In this document: positions 10,746 to 22,140 of the stretch, piece after piece
How the letters are laid out: each line of letters begins with the position of its first letter
How positions within the stretch are numbered: the first letter of the stretch is position 1
Source of the DNA: Hyperoodon ampullatus
Lineage: Eukaryota; Chordata; Mammalia; Artiodactyla; Ziphiidae
Assembly (NCBI GenBank): GCA_949752795.1
Contig: OX457070.1
Span: 41,128,185-41,192,184 of the forward strand
Length of the DNA stretch: 64,000 nucleotides
Direction of reading: 5' to 3'
Notes under the pieces: generated by a model
The model's input: the letters and a program-made list of their open reading frames with translations, nothing else
The model's database searches: none
Told to the model about the DNA's origin: nothing
Position numbers and translations under genes: made by a program

Positions 10746-11552
10746 GATGGTGTACCAAGGTTAATGGGGAGTGTGAGGTGATCCATTTGTCATGTCTGCT
10801 GTTGGAATGGGAGTGGGTATTAATGGCTATACACAAAGAATTGAACAATCTTTGCATTGAAACTGGAATTCTCCATCAGACTTTCACTTATATTGAATTT
10901 GTGGAGCCTTCTTATCAGTAGAGGAACAAGAGAATATGTTTTCTGTCATAATATATGTCATAATATGTTTTCTGTCAACCACTTCTCACCGAAAACAATC
11001 TGATATTCATCACCTGGAATTCACATAGCATGGGATGTGAGAGAAGGAGAATGTTGGCAGAAGCTGCTGTGATAAGTGTTGCATCATTTTGTGATAATGG
11101 CACTTAACAGTGGAAGCCATCAACTGCTTTAAAATTAGGGCAGCTACGGCTCTGCCATCAAATGAACGTTTGTCACTAAACCAGTCTCAGTTTCAGCTGA
11201 TTCCAAGAAGACTGCAGGATGCATTTGCACTTTAATCTATGGGTTTGACCAAATGGCTCTGGTACTTTACAGCCAGAATATCCTTATACCATCAGCTCCA
11301 AGTCAGTGTTTGAATAGATGCCCTATAATTTTCTCCATACTAAGTATTTTCTTAAATGAAATTCTTTGTTCATATCCTGAAATAAAAACATAAGTCCGAG
11401 TGACATACTTGGAATAAAATGCTTCTTATCATTGAAAAACAGCTGATAAGAACCATCAATATAAATTTAGGTGACCGGGATCTCCAGTGAAGGAAATATT
11501 GTTTCCATTTTAATGTGAGAGAATGCATGCTCCTTTCAAAAATGTTTATGTT
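10746..11552. other. No gene recognised
   Basis: Unique-looking AT-rich sequence with no sustained reading frame. Confidence 0.4.
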
Positions 11553-11767
11553 GGGCTTCCCTGGTGGCGCAGTGGCTGAGAGTTTGCCTGCCGGTGCAGG
11601 GGACGCGGGTTTGTGTCCCAGTCCGGGAAAATCCCACATGCCGTGGAGCGGCTGGGCCCGTGAGCCATGGCCGCTGAGCCTGCGCGTCCGGAGCCTGTGC
11701 TCCGCAACAGGAGAGGCCACAGCAGTGAGAGGCCCACGTACCGCAAAAAACAACAACAACAACAAAA
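11553..11767 (+). mobile_element. CHR-type SINE (short form) with TSD
   Basis: Starts gggcttccctggtggcgcag and ends gtaccgcaaaaaacaacaac. The target-site duplication gtttatgtt is at 11544-11552 and 11768-11776. Open frames reported through this block come from the SINE and are not genes. Confidence 0.93.
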
Positions 11768-12389
11768 GTTTATGTTTATTCTAAAGAAAAGTTTGTTTAT
11801 TAAAATTTTGAAAATTGGTACAGTATGGACTTCTGCTTCCAAGATGATGAAAGAGACATACTTTTTCCTGTTTCTCCTGCTGTGTACATTCAAAATCCTA
11901 GGTATTTATAAACAAAACAAACTGAAGAAGGTTCTGAAAGAAGAGGGACAGACTAGGGATGTCAGGACCCAAGGACCAACGCAGTGTGAGCTCCTTGGGT
12001 TTTCTTTTTGCCTCGTATATATCCCAGACTTGAGACCGAAGGAGCTGACAACTTGAAAATACGATCGGGCACTGTAAAAAGAAACACCCACAAAAGTTTA
12101 GTGTCTCTAGTCAAAGGGCCAGGGAGAAGAGGCAGAAGTAATGAGGCAGATGCCACCTTCCCCACGGGGGCGGTATCAGAAGAGACCTCATGGAGGTTCA
12201 GGACTCTTAGCAATGCACAGCTAAATAAAATTGCTTCTCCCTCCACCACACCCCCCCCAAACCACCCATGGTGGAGGCCACATGGAGAGCAGTAACCATC
12301 AATGAGGACTCCTATCTATATCAGACACGTCGAGGCTGGCTGCAGAGCTCTAGGGAACCAGGAAGAATAGACTTTAGGAGCCAAAACTT

Positions 12390-12466
12390 TGGACTAGTTG
12401 AGTTCCAGTCCAGTCTGTGCCACTTGCTACCTGTGTGGCTTTGGGAGAATCAATTTCTCTGAGCAT
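12390..12466 (+). mobile_element. MIR-like fragment
   Basis: gtgccacttgctacctgtgtggctttggg corresponds to the MIR A/B-box-proximal core. It sits between L1 5'-UTR-like and ORF2-like sequence. Confidence 0.55.
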
Positions 12467-12474
12467 CAGTGGAG

Positions 12475-14640
12475 GTCTGTTGGGGAAGAGGAAATCAAAC
12501 AGTACATTGAACTAAACAAAAATGATAGAAAACAATCTTATAATCTGTGGTATACAGCTAAAGCAGTGCTGAGAGGGGTATTACAGAATTAAATGCACAC
12601 AATTAAAAAGAGGAAAAGGCTCAAATCTGTAATCTAAGGTCCTCCCTCAAGAACCTAGAAAAAGAAGAGCAAAATAAGTCCAAAGCAAACAGAGCAATGA
12701 AATAATAAAGATAAACCCAGAAACCAATAAAATTGAAAACAGGAAAACAGTAGAGAAAAGTCAATAAAACAAAAATTTGGCTGTTTGAAAAGATCAATAA
12801 AGTTGACAAATCTGTGACACGGTTGACAAAAGAAAAAAGAGAGAAGACATAAATTATCAATATCAGAAATTAAACAGGAAATCACAACAGGCCTTTAGAT
12901 GTTAAAACAGTAATAAAGGAATACTATATACAACTCTGCCCACATAAATTTAACAACTCAGATGAAATGAAAAATAACAATTACTTGAAAAACAAAATGC
13001 CACACTTGTACAATATGAAATAGGTCATTTGAATAACTTTATAACTATTAAGGGAATTTACTTCATAACTTAGAAGTTCCCCAAAAGAATTCACCAGGCC
13101 CAGGAGGTTTCATTGGAAATTTCTGGCAAACATTTAAAGAAGAATTAACACCAATTATACACAATTTCTTCCAGAAAATAGAAGAGGAAGTATCACTTTC
13201 TATTTCATTATATGATACTATTCTATTATTAGAATAGTATTAGAATATTACTATTCTAATATGAAAACCAGACAAAAGCAGTACATAAACAAATAGCAGG
13301 CCAGTATCTCTTATGAATATAGATGCAAAAATCCTTAATGAAATATTAGCAAATAGAATTCAGCAATATATAAAAAGAGTTATGTGCCATGACCAAGTGA
13401 GGTTTCTTCCAGAGATACAAGACTGGTTCACTATTCAAAAAATCAATCCATGTAATCCAGTATACTAACAGGCTAAAGAAGAAAAATCATGTGATTGTGT
13501 CAATTGATGGAGAAAAAGCATTTTTAAAAATCCAATACCCATTCATGATTAAAAAAAAAAAAACCCAAACAAAAAAGAACTATCACAAAAATAGGAAGAG
13601 AGGGGGACTTCTCCCACTTGATAAAGAGCATCTACAGAAAACTTGCAACTAACATGATACTTAAAGGTGAAAGACCGAATGCTTTTCCCTAAGATCAGGG
13701 CCAAAGCAATATATCTGCTCTCACCATTCTTATTCAACATAATGATGGAAAATTTAGCCAGTGCAATAGGCAAAGAAAGTAAATAAAAAGGCATATAGAT
13801 CAGAAGTGAAGAAATGAAACTGTTCCTATTTGCAGATGACATGATCATTTATTTAGAAAATCCCAAGGAATCTATAATAATAATGATAGTAACAAAATAA
13901 TAATAATAACTCCTAGAATTAATTATTGAATTCAGTAAGGTGGCTGAATACAAAATCAACTTACAAAAATCAAACCGATTATATTTCAATTTACTAGAAA
14001 TGAACATATGAACACTGAAATTAAAAATGCATTTATAATTGTTCACAAAATGGAATGCTTAGGTAAAATCTAACAAAAACTGTACAGGATTTACATGCTA
14101 AAAACTACAAATTGCTGTTGAGATAAATCAAGGAATATTTAAATACATGGAGAGATATAAGGTGTTCATGGATTGGAAGAATAAATAGTAAAGATGCCAG
14201 TTCTCCTCAGTTTGATATATAGGTTTAAGGTAATTATGATCAAAATCCCAGGAACATTTTTTGTATATCTAGACGAAATTTTTCTAATATTTATATGGAA
14301 AGGCAAAGGAAATAGGATAGCTAATAGAATTTTGAAAAATAAAAATAAAGTGGGAGGAATCAGTCTTCCTGACGTCCAGGATTATTATATTGCTATTGTA
14401 GTCAATACTTTTTGGTGTTGGTGGAGAGACATAGATCAAAGGAACAGAATATAGAACTTGGAAATAGATCTACAAAAATCTGCCCCACTGATTTTTTTTT
14501 TTAATGTGCAAAAGCAATTCAATAGAGGAAAGGTAACATTTTCAACAAATAGTGCTGGAGCAATTTGACACTCACTAGTAAAGTTAACCTTGACTTACGT
14601 CTCACATCTTTCAAAAATTAACTCAAAATGAATCATGAAC
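12475..14640 (+). pseudogene. L1 ORF2 remnant of the old L1
   Basis: Broken reverse-transcriptase coding sequence. The catalytic FADD codons are visible at 13829-13840 (LFADDM), and the QDYYIAIVVNTFWCWWRD-like region near 14380 corresponds to the post-RT part of ORF2. Repeated stops and frameshifts, including an A-run near 13551-13563, make it non-functional. The 5' endonuclease region is not recognisable here. The remainder of ORF2 continues after the younger insertion at about 18768-19600. Confidence 0.8.
13228..13260. repeat. 12-bp inverted repeat in the L1 ORF2 remnant
   Basis: attagaatagta (13228-13239) and tactattctaat (13249-13260) are exact reverse complements with a 9-nt spacer. Confidence 0.8.
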
Positions 14641-14664
14641 TTAAGTGTAAAATGAAAAACTATA

Positions 14665-15730
14665 GGGGCAGAGTCAAGATGGCAACGTGGGAAGATGCAT
14701 GGTTAGCTTCTCCCCAAAGTAGGGTGCCTGCCGGCTGTTGGTGGGGGACTCTGACACCCAAGGAGATGGGAAGAACCCAAACTGAACTGGTAGAATGTAG
14801 GGGACTGAGGAGGAAGGAGAAATGGAGGCCAGGTAGGATCGGTGTCCCTGAGGCTGGGGAGATCAGGAGAGGCAGATGGGAGGGACTCTCCAGGAAGAGC
14901 AGGAAAGGAGCAGAGGGCGATCACCTGGCCCACTTGGGCGGGGAGCCTGCTGGTCTTCCAGGTGAGGTCCCCTGCCCGCCAAAGCCCCCCCCAGGCCATG
15001 TGGGTCCTGGGGGCATGGGGGAGACCCCGCCCACTCAAGCCCAGGAAGCCTGCTGGTCTTCCAGGTGAGGTCCCCCACCCTCTGAGACCAGGAGTGGGAG
15101 TGTCACGCCTGGGCCCCTTCTGTTCCTTGAGCCTAAGCCCCACCCCCCACAGCTCCCAGGGTCTTATCCAGCCCTGTGGGTCCTGAGCATTGGCCATGCC
15201 CACCACCGTAACCTCGCCCTTGCTTAGGCCCTGCCCGCTACAGCCAAGGCCTTCCTCCCCCACCTCTTTTTGTTTTTCTTTTCCCTCCTCCTCTTTTTTA
15301 CTATTGTGGTACTGATGTACCTTCTGGTTGTCGATTCATCTATATTTTTATTTTTATATTCTTTCTAACATATCTGTTAGTTTCCTAGTCTAATTTTATT
15401 TTTTACTTTGTTATTGTTCTCTCTCTCTTTTTTTTTTTTTTTTACCACCCCACACAGCTTGTGGTATCTTGGTTCATGAGCCTGGAGTTGGGCTGAAGAT
15501 CCTGAGGTGAGAACTCTGAGTCCGAACCACTGGCCTAACAGAGAACCTCACACCCCAGGGAATGTTCATCGGAGTGAGGTCTCATGGAGGTCCTCATCTC
15601 AGCACCAAGACCCAGCTCTACCCAACAGCCTACAAGCTCCAGTGTTGGAAGCCTCAGGCCAAACAACTAGTAAGACAGGAACACAATCCCACTCATAAAA
15701 AAAAAAAAAAAAAAAAGACAGCAAAAAAAT
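14665..15730 (+). promoter_or_regulatory. L1 5' UTR (internal promoter region)
   Basis: About 1.07 kb, distinctly GC-rich in its first 600 bases, between the L1 5' end and the ORF1 start. In the L1 family this region carries the internal RNA polymerase II promoter. It ends in a T-run (15429-15443), a GC-mixed part and an A-run (15699-15716) just before ORF1. Confidence 0.75.
14944..15075 (+). repeat. Tandem repeat unit in the L1 5' UTR
   Basis: The block agcctgctggtcttccagg continuing to tgaggtcccc occurs at 14944-14972 and again at 15047-15075, an offset of 103 bases. Each copy contains ccaggtgaggt, a good match to a 5' splice donor. Confidence 0.85.
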
Positions 15731-16618
15731 ATGTCACAGATGAAGGAGCAAGGTAAAAACCTACAAGACCAAATAGATGAAGAGGAAATAGGCAATCTAC
15801 CTGAAAAAGGATTCAGAGTAATGATAGTAAAGATGATCCAGAATCTAGGAAATAGAATGGAAGCATGGATTGAGAAAATACAAGAAATGTTTAACAAAGA
15901 TCTAGAAGAACTAAAGAACAGAAAAACAGAGATGAACAACACAATAATTGAAATGAAAAATGCACTAGAAGGAATCAATAACAGAATAACTGAGGCAGAA
16001 GAACTAATAAGTGAGCTGGAAGACAAAAGGATGGAAATAACTGCTGAGGAGCAGAATAAAGAAAAAAGAATGAAAAGAATTGAAGACAATCTCAGAGACG
16101 TCTGGGACAACACTAAATGCACCAACGTTCGAATTATGGTGGTGTCAGAAGAAGAAGAGAAAAAGAAAGGGTCTGAGAAAATATTTGAAAAGATTATAGT
16201 GGAAAACTTCCCTAACATGGGAAAGGAAATAGTCACCTGAGTCTAGGAAGCACAGAGAGTCCCATGCAGGATAAACCCTAGGAAAAACACACCAAGACAC
16301 ATATTAATCAAACTAACAAAAATTAAATTCAAAGAAAAAATATTAAAAGCAGCAAGGGAAAAACAAAAAATAACATACAAAGGAATCCGCATAAGGTTAT
16401 CAGTTGATTTTTCAGCAGAAACTGCAGGCCAGAAGGGAGTGGCAAGATATACTTAAAGTGATGAAAGAGAAAAAGTTACAACCAAGATTACTCTACCCAG
16501 CAAGGATCTCATTCAGATTCGACGGAGAATTCAAAAGCTTTTCAGACAAGCAAAACCTAAAAGAATTCAGCATCACCAAACCAGCTTTACAACAAATGCT
16601 AAAGGAACTTCTCTAGGT
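15731..16618 (+). pseudogene. L1 ORF1 (RNA-binding protein) remnant
   Basis: The first 169 codons are open. They begin MSQMKEQGKNLQDQIDEEEI and continue through a long heptad-rich coiled coil (about residues 40-125) into the RRM region (NVRIMVVSEEEEKKKGSEKI). Family ORF1p is about 300-340 residues and coats L1 RNA as a trimer. Here stops interrupt at 16238 and 16244, and a 2-base loss near 16423 shifts the frame. The C-terminal domain then reads on in another frame (ARREWQDILKVMKEKKLQPR to the terminal ALQQMLKELL at 16616). It is non-functional. Confidence 0.9.
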
Positions 16619-16674
16619 GGGAAGCACAAGAGAAGAAAGAGACCCACAAAAACAAACCCAAAACAATTAAGAAA

Positions 16675-18308
16675 ATGGTAATAGGAACACACATATCAAA
16701 ACTAACCTTGAATGTAAATGGATTAAATGCCCCAACCAAAAGACACAGACTGGCTGAGTGGATACAAAAACAAGACCCATATATACGCTGTCTACAGGAG
16801 ACCCACTTCAGACCTAGGGACACATACAGACTGAAAGTGAACACTCCCATTTACCATTGCAACAAAAAGAATAAAATACCTAGGAATAAACCTGCCTAAG
16901 GGGGCAAAAGACTTGTACTCAGAAAACTGTAAGACAATGATGAAAGAAATCAAAGATGACATAAACAGATGGAGAAATATACCATATTTTTTGATTGGAA
17001 GAATCAATATTGTGAAAATGACTATATTACCCAAAGCAATCTACAGATTCAGTGCAATCCCTATCAAACTACCAATGGCATTCTTCACAGAATTAGAACA
17101 AAAAAATTTACAATTCGTATAGAAACACAAAAGCCCCCGAATAGCCAAAGCAATCTTGAGAAAGAAAAACGGAGCTGGAGGAATCAGGCTCCCCCACTTC
17201 AAACTATACTATAAAGCTACAGTAATCAAGACAGTATGGTACTGGCACAAAAACAGAAATATAGATCAACAGTACAGGGTAGAGTGCCCAGAGATAGACC
17301 CATGTACATATGGTCACCTAATTTACGACAAAGGAGGCAGAACATACAATGGAGAAAAGACAGCCTCTTCAATAAGTGATGCTGGGAAGACTGGACAGCT
17401 ACATGTAAAAGAATTAAATTAGAACACTACCTAACACCACACACAAAAATAAACTATAAATGGATTAAAGACTTAAATGTAAGACCAGACACTATAAAAC
17501 TCTTAGAGGAAAACATAGGAAAAACACTCTGACATAAATCACAGCAAGATCTTTTTTGACCCACCTCCTAGAGTAATGAAAATAAAAACAAAAATAAACA
17601 ATGGGACTTAATTAAATTTAAATGCTTTTGCACAGCAAAGGAAACCATAAACAAGACAAAAAGACAACCCTCAGAATGGGAGAAAATATTTGCAAATGAA
17701 AGAACAAGTAAAGGATTAATCTTCAAAATATACAAGCAGCTCTTGGAGCTCAATGTCAGAAAAACAAACAATCCAATTAAAAAATGGGCAGAAGACCTAA
17801 ATAGACATTTCACCAAGGAAGACATACAGATAGCCAAGAGACACATGAAAAGATGCTCAACATCACTAAGTATTAGAGAAATGCACGTCAAAACTACAAT
17901 GAGGTATCACCTCAAGCAGGTCAGAATGGCCGTTATCAAAAAATCTAGAAACAATAAATGCTGGAAAGGGTGTGGTGAAAATGGAACCCTCCTGCATTGT
18001 AGATGGGAATGTAAATTAATGCAACCACTATGGAAAACAGTATGGAGGTTCCTTAAAAAACTAAAAGTAGAACTACCATACGACCCAGCAATCCTACTAC
18101 TGGGCATATACCCTGAGAAAACCATAATTCAAAAAGAGACATGTACCACAACGTTCATTGCAGCACTATTTACAATAGCCAGGACATGGAAGCATCCTAA
18201 ATGTCCATCAACAGATGAATGGATAAAGAAGATATGGCACATATATACAATGGAATATTACTCAACCATAAGAAGAAACGAAATTGAGTTATTTGTAGTG
18301 AGGTAGAT
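16675..18308 (+). pseudogene. L1 ORF2 remnant with large internal deletion
   Basis: The ORF2 N-terminus is present: TLNVNGLNAPTKRHRLAEWI, with the endonuclease Asn (residue 13) and Glu (QETHF, residue 42) conserved. At about codon 55 it jumps to the post-RT region ([15 protein letters not shown], then the [20 protein letters not shown] and [18 protein letters not shown] frame). The rest of the endonuclease and the RT core with its FADD box are gone. The C-terminus is well preserved ([15 protein letters not shown], cysteine-rich, then [17 protein letters not shown]). ORF2 normally spans about 1275 codons and only about 545 remain. Several additional frameshifts are present. Confidence 0.9.
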
Positions 18309-18605
18309 GGACCTAGAGTCTGTCATACAGAGTGAAGTAAGTCAGAAAGAGAAAAACAAATACCGTATGCTAACACATTTATATTGAATCTAAGAAAAAA
18401 AATGGTACTGATGAACCTAGTGGCAGGGCAGGACTGAAGAGGTAGACATGGAGAATGGACTTGAGGACACGGGGTGGGATGGCGAAGCTGGGACTAAGTG
18501 AGAGTAGCATCAACATATATAGACTACTGAATGTAAAATAGATGGCTGGTGGGAAGCAGCAGAATAGTACAGGGAGATTGGTTTGGTGCTTTGCAATGAC
18601 CTAGA

Positions 18606-18633
18606 GGGGTGGGATAGGGAGGATGGGAGGGAG
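18606..18633 (+). other. G-rich tract in L1 3' UTR, G-quadruplex candidate
   Basis: Runs of three or more G separated by short spacers (ggggtgggatagggagg onwards). The equivalent tract is retained in the L1 copies at 32035, 58861 and 62537. Confidence 0.6.
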
Positions 18634-18735
18634 GCTCAAGAGGGAGAGGATATATGGGGACATGTGTATGCATATGACTGATTCGCTTTGTTGTGCAACA
18701 GAAACTAACACAGTATTGTGAAGCAATTATACTCC

Positions 18736-18741
18736 AATAAA
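18736..18741 (+). terminator. L1 polyadenylation signal
   Basis: AATAAA lies 10 bases before the A tail of the younger L1. Confidence 0.8.
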
Positions 18742-19426
18742 GATCTATTAAAAAATGAAAAACTGTAATGCTTAAAGAGTTAGAGAAAATTTTGGGGAAT
18801 TAAAGCTTGGGAAAGAGTTTTAAAGGAAGAGTTTGTTGTTGACAACAAAGTTATGATCCATAAGATGAAAAATTGATAAATTGAACTTCATCAAAATTCA
18901 AAACTTTTATTCCATGAAAGACCTCAGTATAAGGATAAACAAGCTCGAGTGGAAGAATATACTTGCAAACCATATATCCCACAAAGGACTAGTATCTATA
19001 ATATATAAAGAACTCACCAAAACTCAGAAATAATCTAATTAGAAAATGAGCAAAAGACACAAAGAAATATTTCCCCAGAAAGGATATACAGTTTGCAAAT
19101 AAGCTCATGGAAAGATGTTCAACGTCATTAGCCATTAGGAAGAGGCAAATTAAAACCACAATGAGGTATCACTATACAAGTCTCAGAATGGCTTAAAAAA
19201 AAGTGACACCACCATATGCTGGTAAGGATGAAGAGAAACTAGATTATTCATACATTGCCAGTGGTCATGTAAAATATTACAGCCACTCTGGAAAAGTTTG
19301 ATAGTTTTTTTAAAAAAATGCAGCTACTATATATCCCATGCTCCATGGGGGATGTTGTACTTCTGGACAAATTTCCCAGAGATGAAAATTTATGTTCACT
19401 CAGAAACATGTTAATGAATATTTATG

Positions 19427-19455
19427 CAGTTTGGGGCTGTTATAGCCCCAAACTG
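19427..19455. repeat. 12-bp inverted repeat in old L1 tail
   Basis: cagtttggggct (19427-19438) and agccccaaactg (19444-19455) pair exactly around a 5-nt loop. Confidence 0.85.
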
Positions 19456-19974
19456 GAAACAACCCATATGTCCTTCCATGGGTGAATGATTAAACAAGCT
19501 GTGAGACATCCATATCATGGCATACCACTCTGCAAGAAAAATGAATAAACTACTGATATACAACAACCTGGATGAATCTTCAGAGAATTATGCTGAGTAA
19601 TCCCCCAAAGTTACATAAATTATGATTCCATTTATATGACATTCCTTAAATAACAAATTTGTAGAAATGGAAAACATTAGTATTTGTCAGAGATTAGGGT
19701 TGGGGGTGAGAGGGAGGTAAGTGTGGTTATAAAAGGACACCATAAGAGATCCTTGTGATGATGAAAATATTCTGTGTCTTGACCGAATCAATGTCAGTAT
19801 CTTGGTTAGTACATTGTACCTTAGTGTTACAATATGTTACCATTGGGGAAAACTGGGTAAATTAAATCTCTCTAGATTATTTTTTATAACTAAATGTGAA
19901 TCTACAAGTATTTCAAAATCAAAATGGTTAATTAAAAATTACATAATCTGATAATTCCAAGGCATTCAGACTCA

Positions 19975-20115
19975 ACTAATCCTGAACTAGGGGCTATCAG
20001 TCATCATCTCATTTAATTCACATTAACAGCAAGCTGTAATTAATATTCTACTTTTGAGGATAACATTGGTGTTCAGAAAAATTAAATAAGTTTTCTAAGG
20101 TTATGTCTTTATTAT
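19975..20115 (-). mobile_element. MIR fragment
   Basis: catctcatttaattcacatt followed by aggataacattggtgttcag and aataagttttctaaggtta matches the reverse complement of the MIR 3' half and core. Confidence 0.65.
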
Positions 20116-20339
20116 AAGGGGTACTTAAAAAAATTTTAAGATAGGTAGATAAAAGTCACAGCCAAAACCTCCACAACCATCTCAGTTAGAGTGACTTTTC
20201 TCTAAGCTTCAGTCCTAAACAAACTCCTGGTTGGTTTCCCCACTTCTCATTTTAGTGTCCTTTAATTTCTTCTTTATCCTGAAGTTACTAATCTTTCAAA
20301 AATACAAGCTTACTTTTCTCATTCCTTTGCCCTGTGGCA

Positions 20340-20755
20340 TATTTTATTATTGCTCAGAAATAATTTCTGCCCCTTTCTCCTAGGGTTTCCTTGTGGGAGG
20401 ATTTTGTTTTTGACTGTTGTGATCAGGCTTAGCCATGTGAATTGTTTTGGACTATGAGATGTGAGTAGAAGCTACATGTGCCACTTCTGAAGAAACTTTT
20501 AAGAGTTTTTGAAGGACTTTGTCATCACTCTTTTTCCTTGGCCATATGGGTTACAAGGCTTCTCCTTCAGCTGTGGTCCTGGATTGAAGGAGATACAGAG
20601 CAGAGGCCCAGTGGAGCCATAAAATAGACATTTCATGTGAGCCAAAAAATATGCCATTGTTTTGATATTCACTAGCACTTTGGGGCTTGTTTGTTATTAT
20701 AGCAGAACATTGCTTAGGCTGTCTGACACATGGGCTACCATCTCTGATAGGTTCC
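20340..20755 (+). mobile_element. MLT1-type LTR remnant
   Basis: The order of blocks follows MLT1: aggcttagccatgtgaattg, gactatgagatgtgagtag, ggagccataaaatagacatt, and a 3' portion with gtttgttattatagcagaac. It is diverged and non-coding. Confidence 0.55.
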
Positions 20756-20763
20756 CTGTGCAC

Positions 20764-21085
20764 TTAGGATGGAGTCCTTAACAACCTTCAAGATGCTATG
20801 TAATCTGGCCTCAGCCAACTCCACTGTCCTTATCTCCAACCACATTTCTTACCCCTAAAGATCTCAAAACGCATGGAACACACTTGTTTATTTAATACAT
20901 TCACCATGATATTCCTGTTGTGAGAAACACTCCTTCTTTCATCATGAGTCAAAATTATTAATTCTTTAGGGTTCAGGTTAATTATCATTTCCTCAGGAAG
21001 TGTTCATGACTACCTTAAATCTAAATTATGTCTCTCCTTTACACAATCACAATTCTCTGTTTTCTAGAGTATTCTTCAAATACCT
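20764..21085 (+). mobile_element. L2 LINE fragment
   Basis: ggatggagtccttaacaacc, atgctatgtaatctggcctc, and the later tcctcaggaagtgttcatga follow the L2 3' region in order and orientation. Confidence 0.75.
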
Positions 21086-21589
21086 TTTCTGCTATAAAAT
21101 AAGTGAACTCAGGAAATTGTGAGGTAGTTGCATTGCTATTGTCATTATGCTAAAGAGAAAACCAGGGAACAGATTGTGATGAGGACTTGACTGAGATTAG
21201 GGCTTGCTTGAGGTTTATTTTCTCAAATTTGTCAGACTGTATTTCTGGGAAAATATGCATATTGAGTTAAGAATTTATATATTATGTACTTGAAACCTAA
21301 TTAATAAATATTAAATACATTTCATTGAAGCACTAATAATTCATTCAGTTTTGAAAATTGAACATTGAATTTCTAAGAAATTACCATATAAATAATTAAA
21401 TCTAATCTTAGCTCAGTAGTAATAGGATGAGTTCCATGCTCCAGAATCCATATTTCTATTAAAAATAAAATTGGAATCAAGGCCAGCCAAGTCTTGAAAT
21501 TTTGAATCTCAAAATATCCACTAGTTCCAGGGAGTATGTGGTCACAGAAGCACAGGATTTGTAATTATTGCATTATTATCATAATCTGT
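21086..21589. other. No gene recognised
   Basis: AT-rich sequence separating two plus-strand L2 pieces. It may be a later insertion of unknown type, or highly decayed L2. Confidence 0.35.
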
Positions 21590-21692
21590 CTTCTTCACTT
21601 GACTGTAAACTCTACAGGGACAGAGGCCATGGTTGTATCATTGTCTCCACAGTGCCAAGGACAGTACCTGACATAGTGTGGAGGCTTAAATA
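21590..21692 (+). mobile_element. L2 LINE 3' end
   Basis: cttgactgtaaactctacagg, atcattgtctccacagtgcc and acagtacctgacatagtg match the terminal part of L2. It may be the continuation of the copy at 20764. Confidence 0.75.
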
Positions 21693-21904
21693 GAACGACA
21701 GTAAAGTTTTCTTTTTTGTAGAAATACACTATCCACCTAAATTATCATGTGCAATTGAGTAGTGGTAATATTTCCATAAAAATACTCAATAATAGCTCTA
21801 CCTATGAACACCTAAAACCACAGGGTGCTTGGTATTTGTTTAGGAAGATATATTCTCCATTATTTTTATGAAGGTTATTCTCTATGTTGACATTTGGTTT
21901 GAGC

Positions 21905-22140
21905 CAGTAATAGCTACTATTTATTGCATACATTATATGTTAGGCACTGTTGAAAAGTATAATATATTTTATATTATTTAATCTTCACAGTAATCTTGCA
22001 ACAATTATTTTTCTGTTTGATAGATTGACAAACAAACAACCAAACAACCTCATGACCAGAGAAATTAAGTGGTTTGCCTAAAGCCACATTAGGTATCAAG
22101 TGGTACAGACTTAGGAAATCAGCTCTATCCAAGTCCAGTA
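21905..22140 (-). mobile_element. MIR fragment
   Basis: tatgttaggcactgttgaaa, taatcttcacagtaatcttg and ttaagtggtttgcctaaagc give most of MIR in reverse complement. Confidence 0.75.

Larger units (their letters stand above)
14665..18751 (+). mobile_element. Younger L1, full 5' and 3' ends, internal deletion
   Basis: Starts with the L1 5' terminus gggcagagtcaagatggcaa and ends with aataaa and a short A tail. The order is a GC-rich 5' UTR (to about 15730), ORF1 (15731-16618), a short inter-ORF region, ORF2 (16675-18308) and 3' UTR. The total is about 4.1 kb, against 6 kb or more for a full L1. The loss lies inside ORF2: the endonuclease N-terminus runs directly into the post-RT region at about 16840. 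It is dead, since both ORFs also carry stops and frameshifts. Confidence 0.92.
14649..18767 (+). other. 16-bp target-site duplication bounding the young L1
   Basis: aaaatgaaaaactata at 14649-14664 and aaaatgaaaaactgta at 18752-18767 differ at one base. They flank the younger L1 exactly and prove insertion by target-primed reverse transcription into the old L1. Confidence 0.88.
11790..19940 (+). mobile_element. Old L1, split by a younger L1
   Basis: The body is ORF2-like from about 12475 to 14664 and resumes at 18768 to 19940 with the ORF2 C-terminal region and 3' UTR (aaaatgagcaaaagacacaa, then aatgaggtatcactatac and the final aaatggttaattaaaa). Segment 11790-12390 looks like an old L1 5' UTR, with less certainty. 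A MIR-like piece lies at 12390-12466. The gap between 14665 and 18751 is a complete younger L1 insertion. The subfamily is of the older mammalian (L1MA/L1MB-like) type. Confidence 0.75.

Noticed and set aside
11370..11893. Several frames of 90-130 codons on both strands
   Set aside because: They run through a CHR-type SINE, whose GC-rich sequence gives long chance frames. The same frames appear at the SINEs near 27.3, 34.7, 40.1 and 59.2 kb.
14628..15263. Overlapping frames of 114-186 codons in a GC-rich block
   Set aside because: The block is the 5' UTR of the young L1. Low stop density follows from GC content, and frames exist on both strands.
15667..16236. A 189-codon minus-strand frame rich in Ser, Phe and Ile
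   Set aside because: It is the antisense of L1 ORF1.
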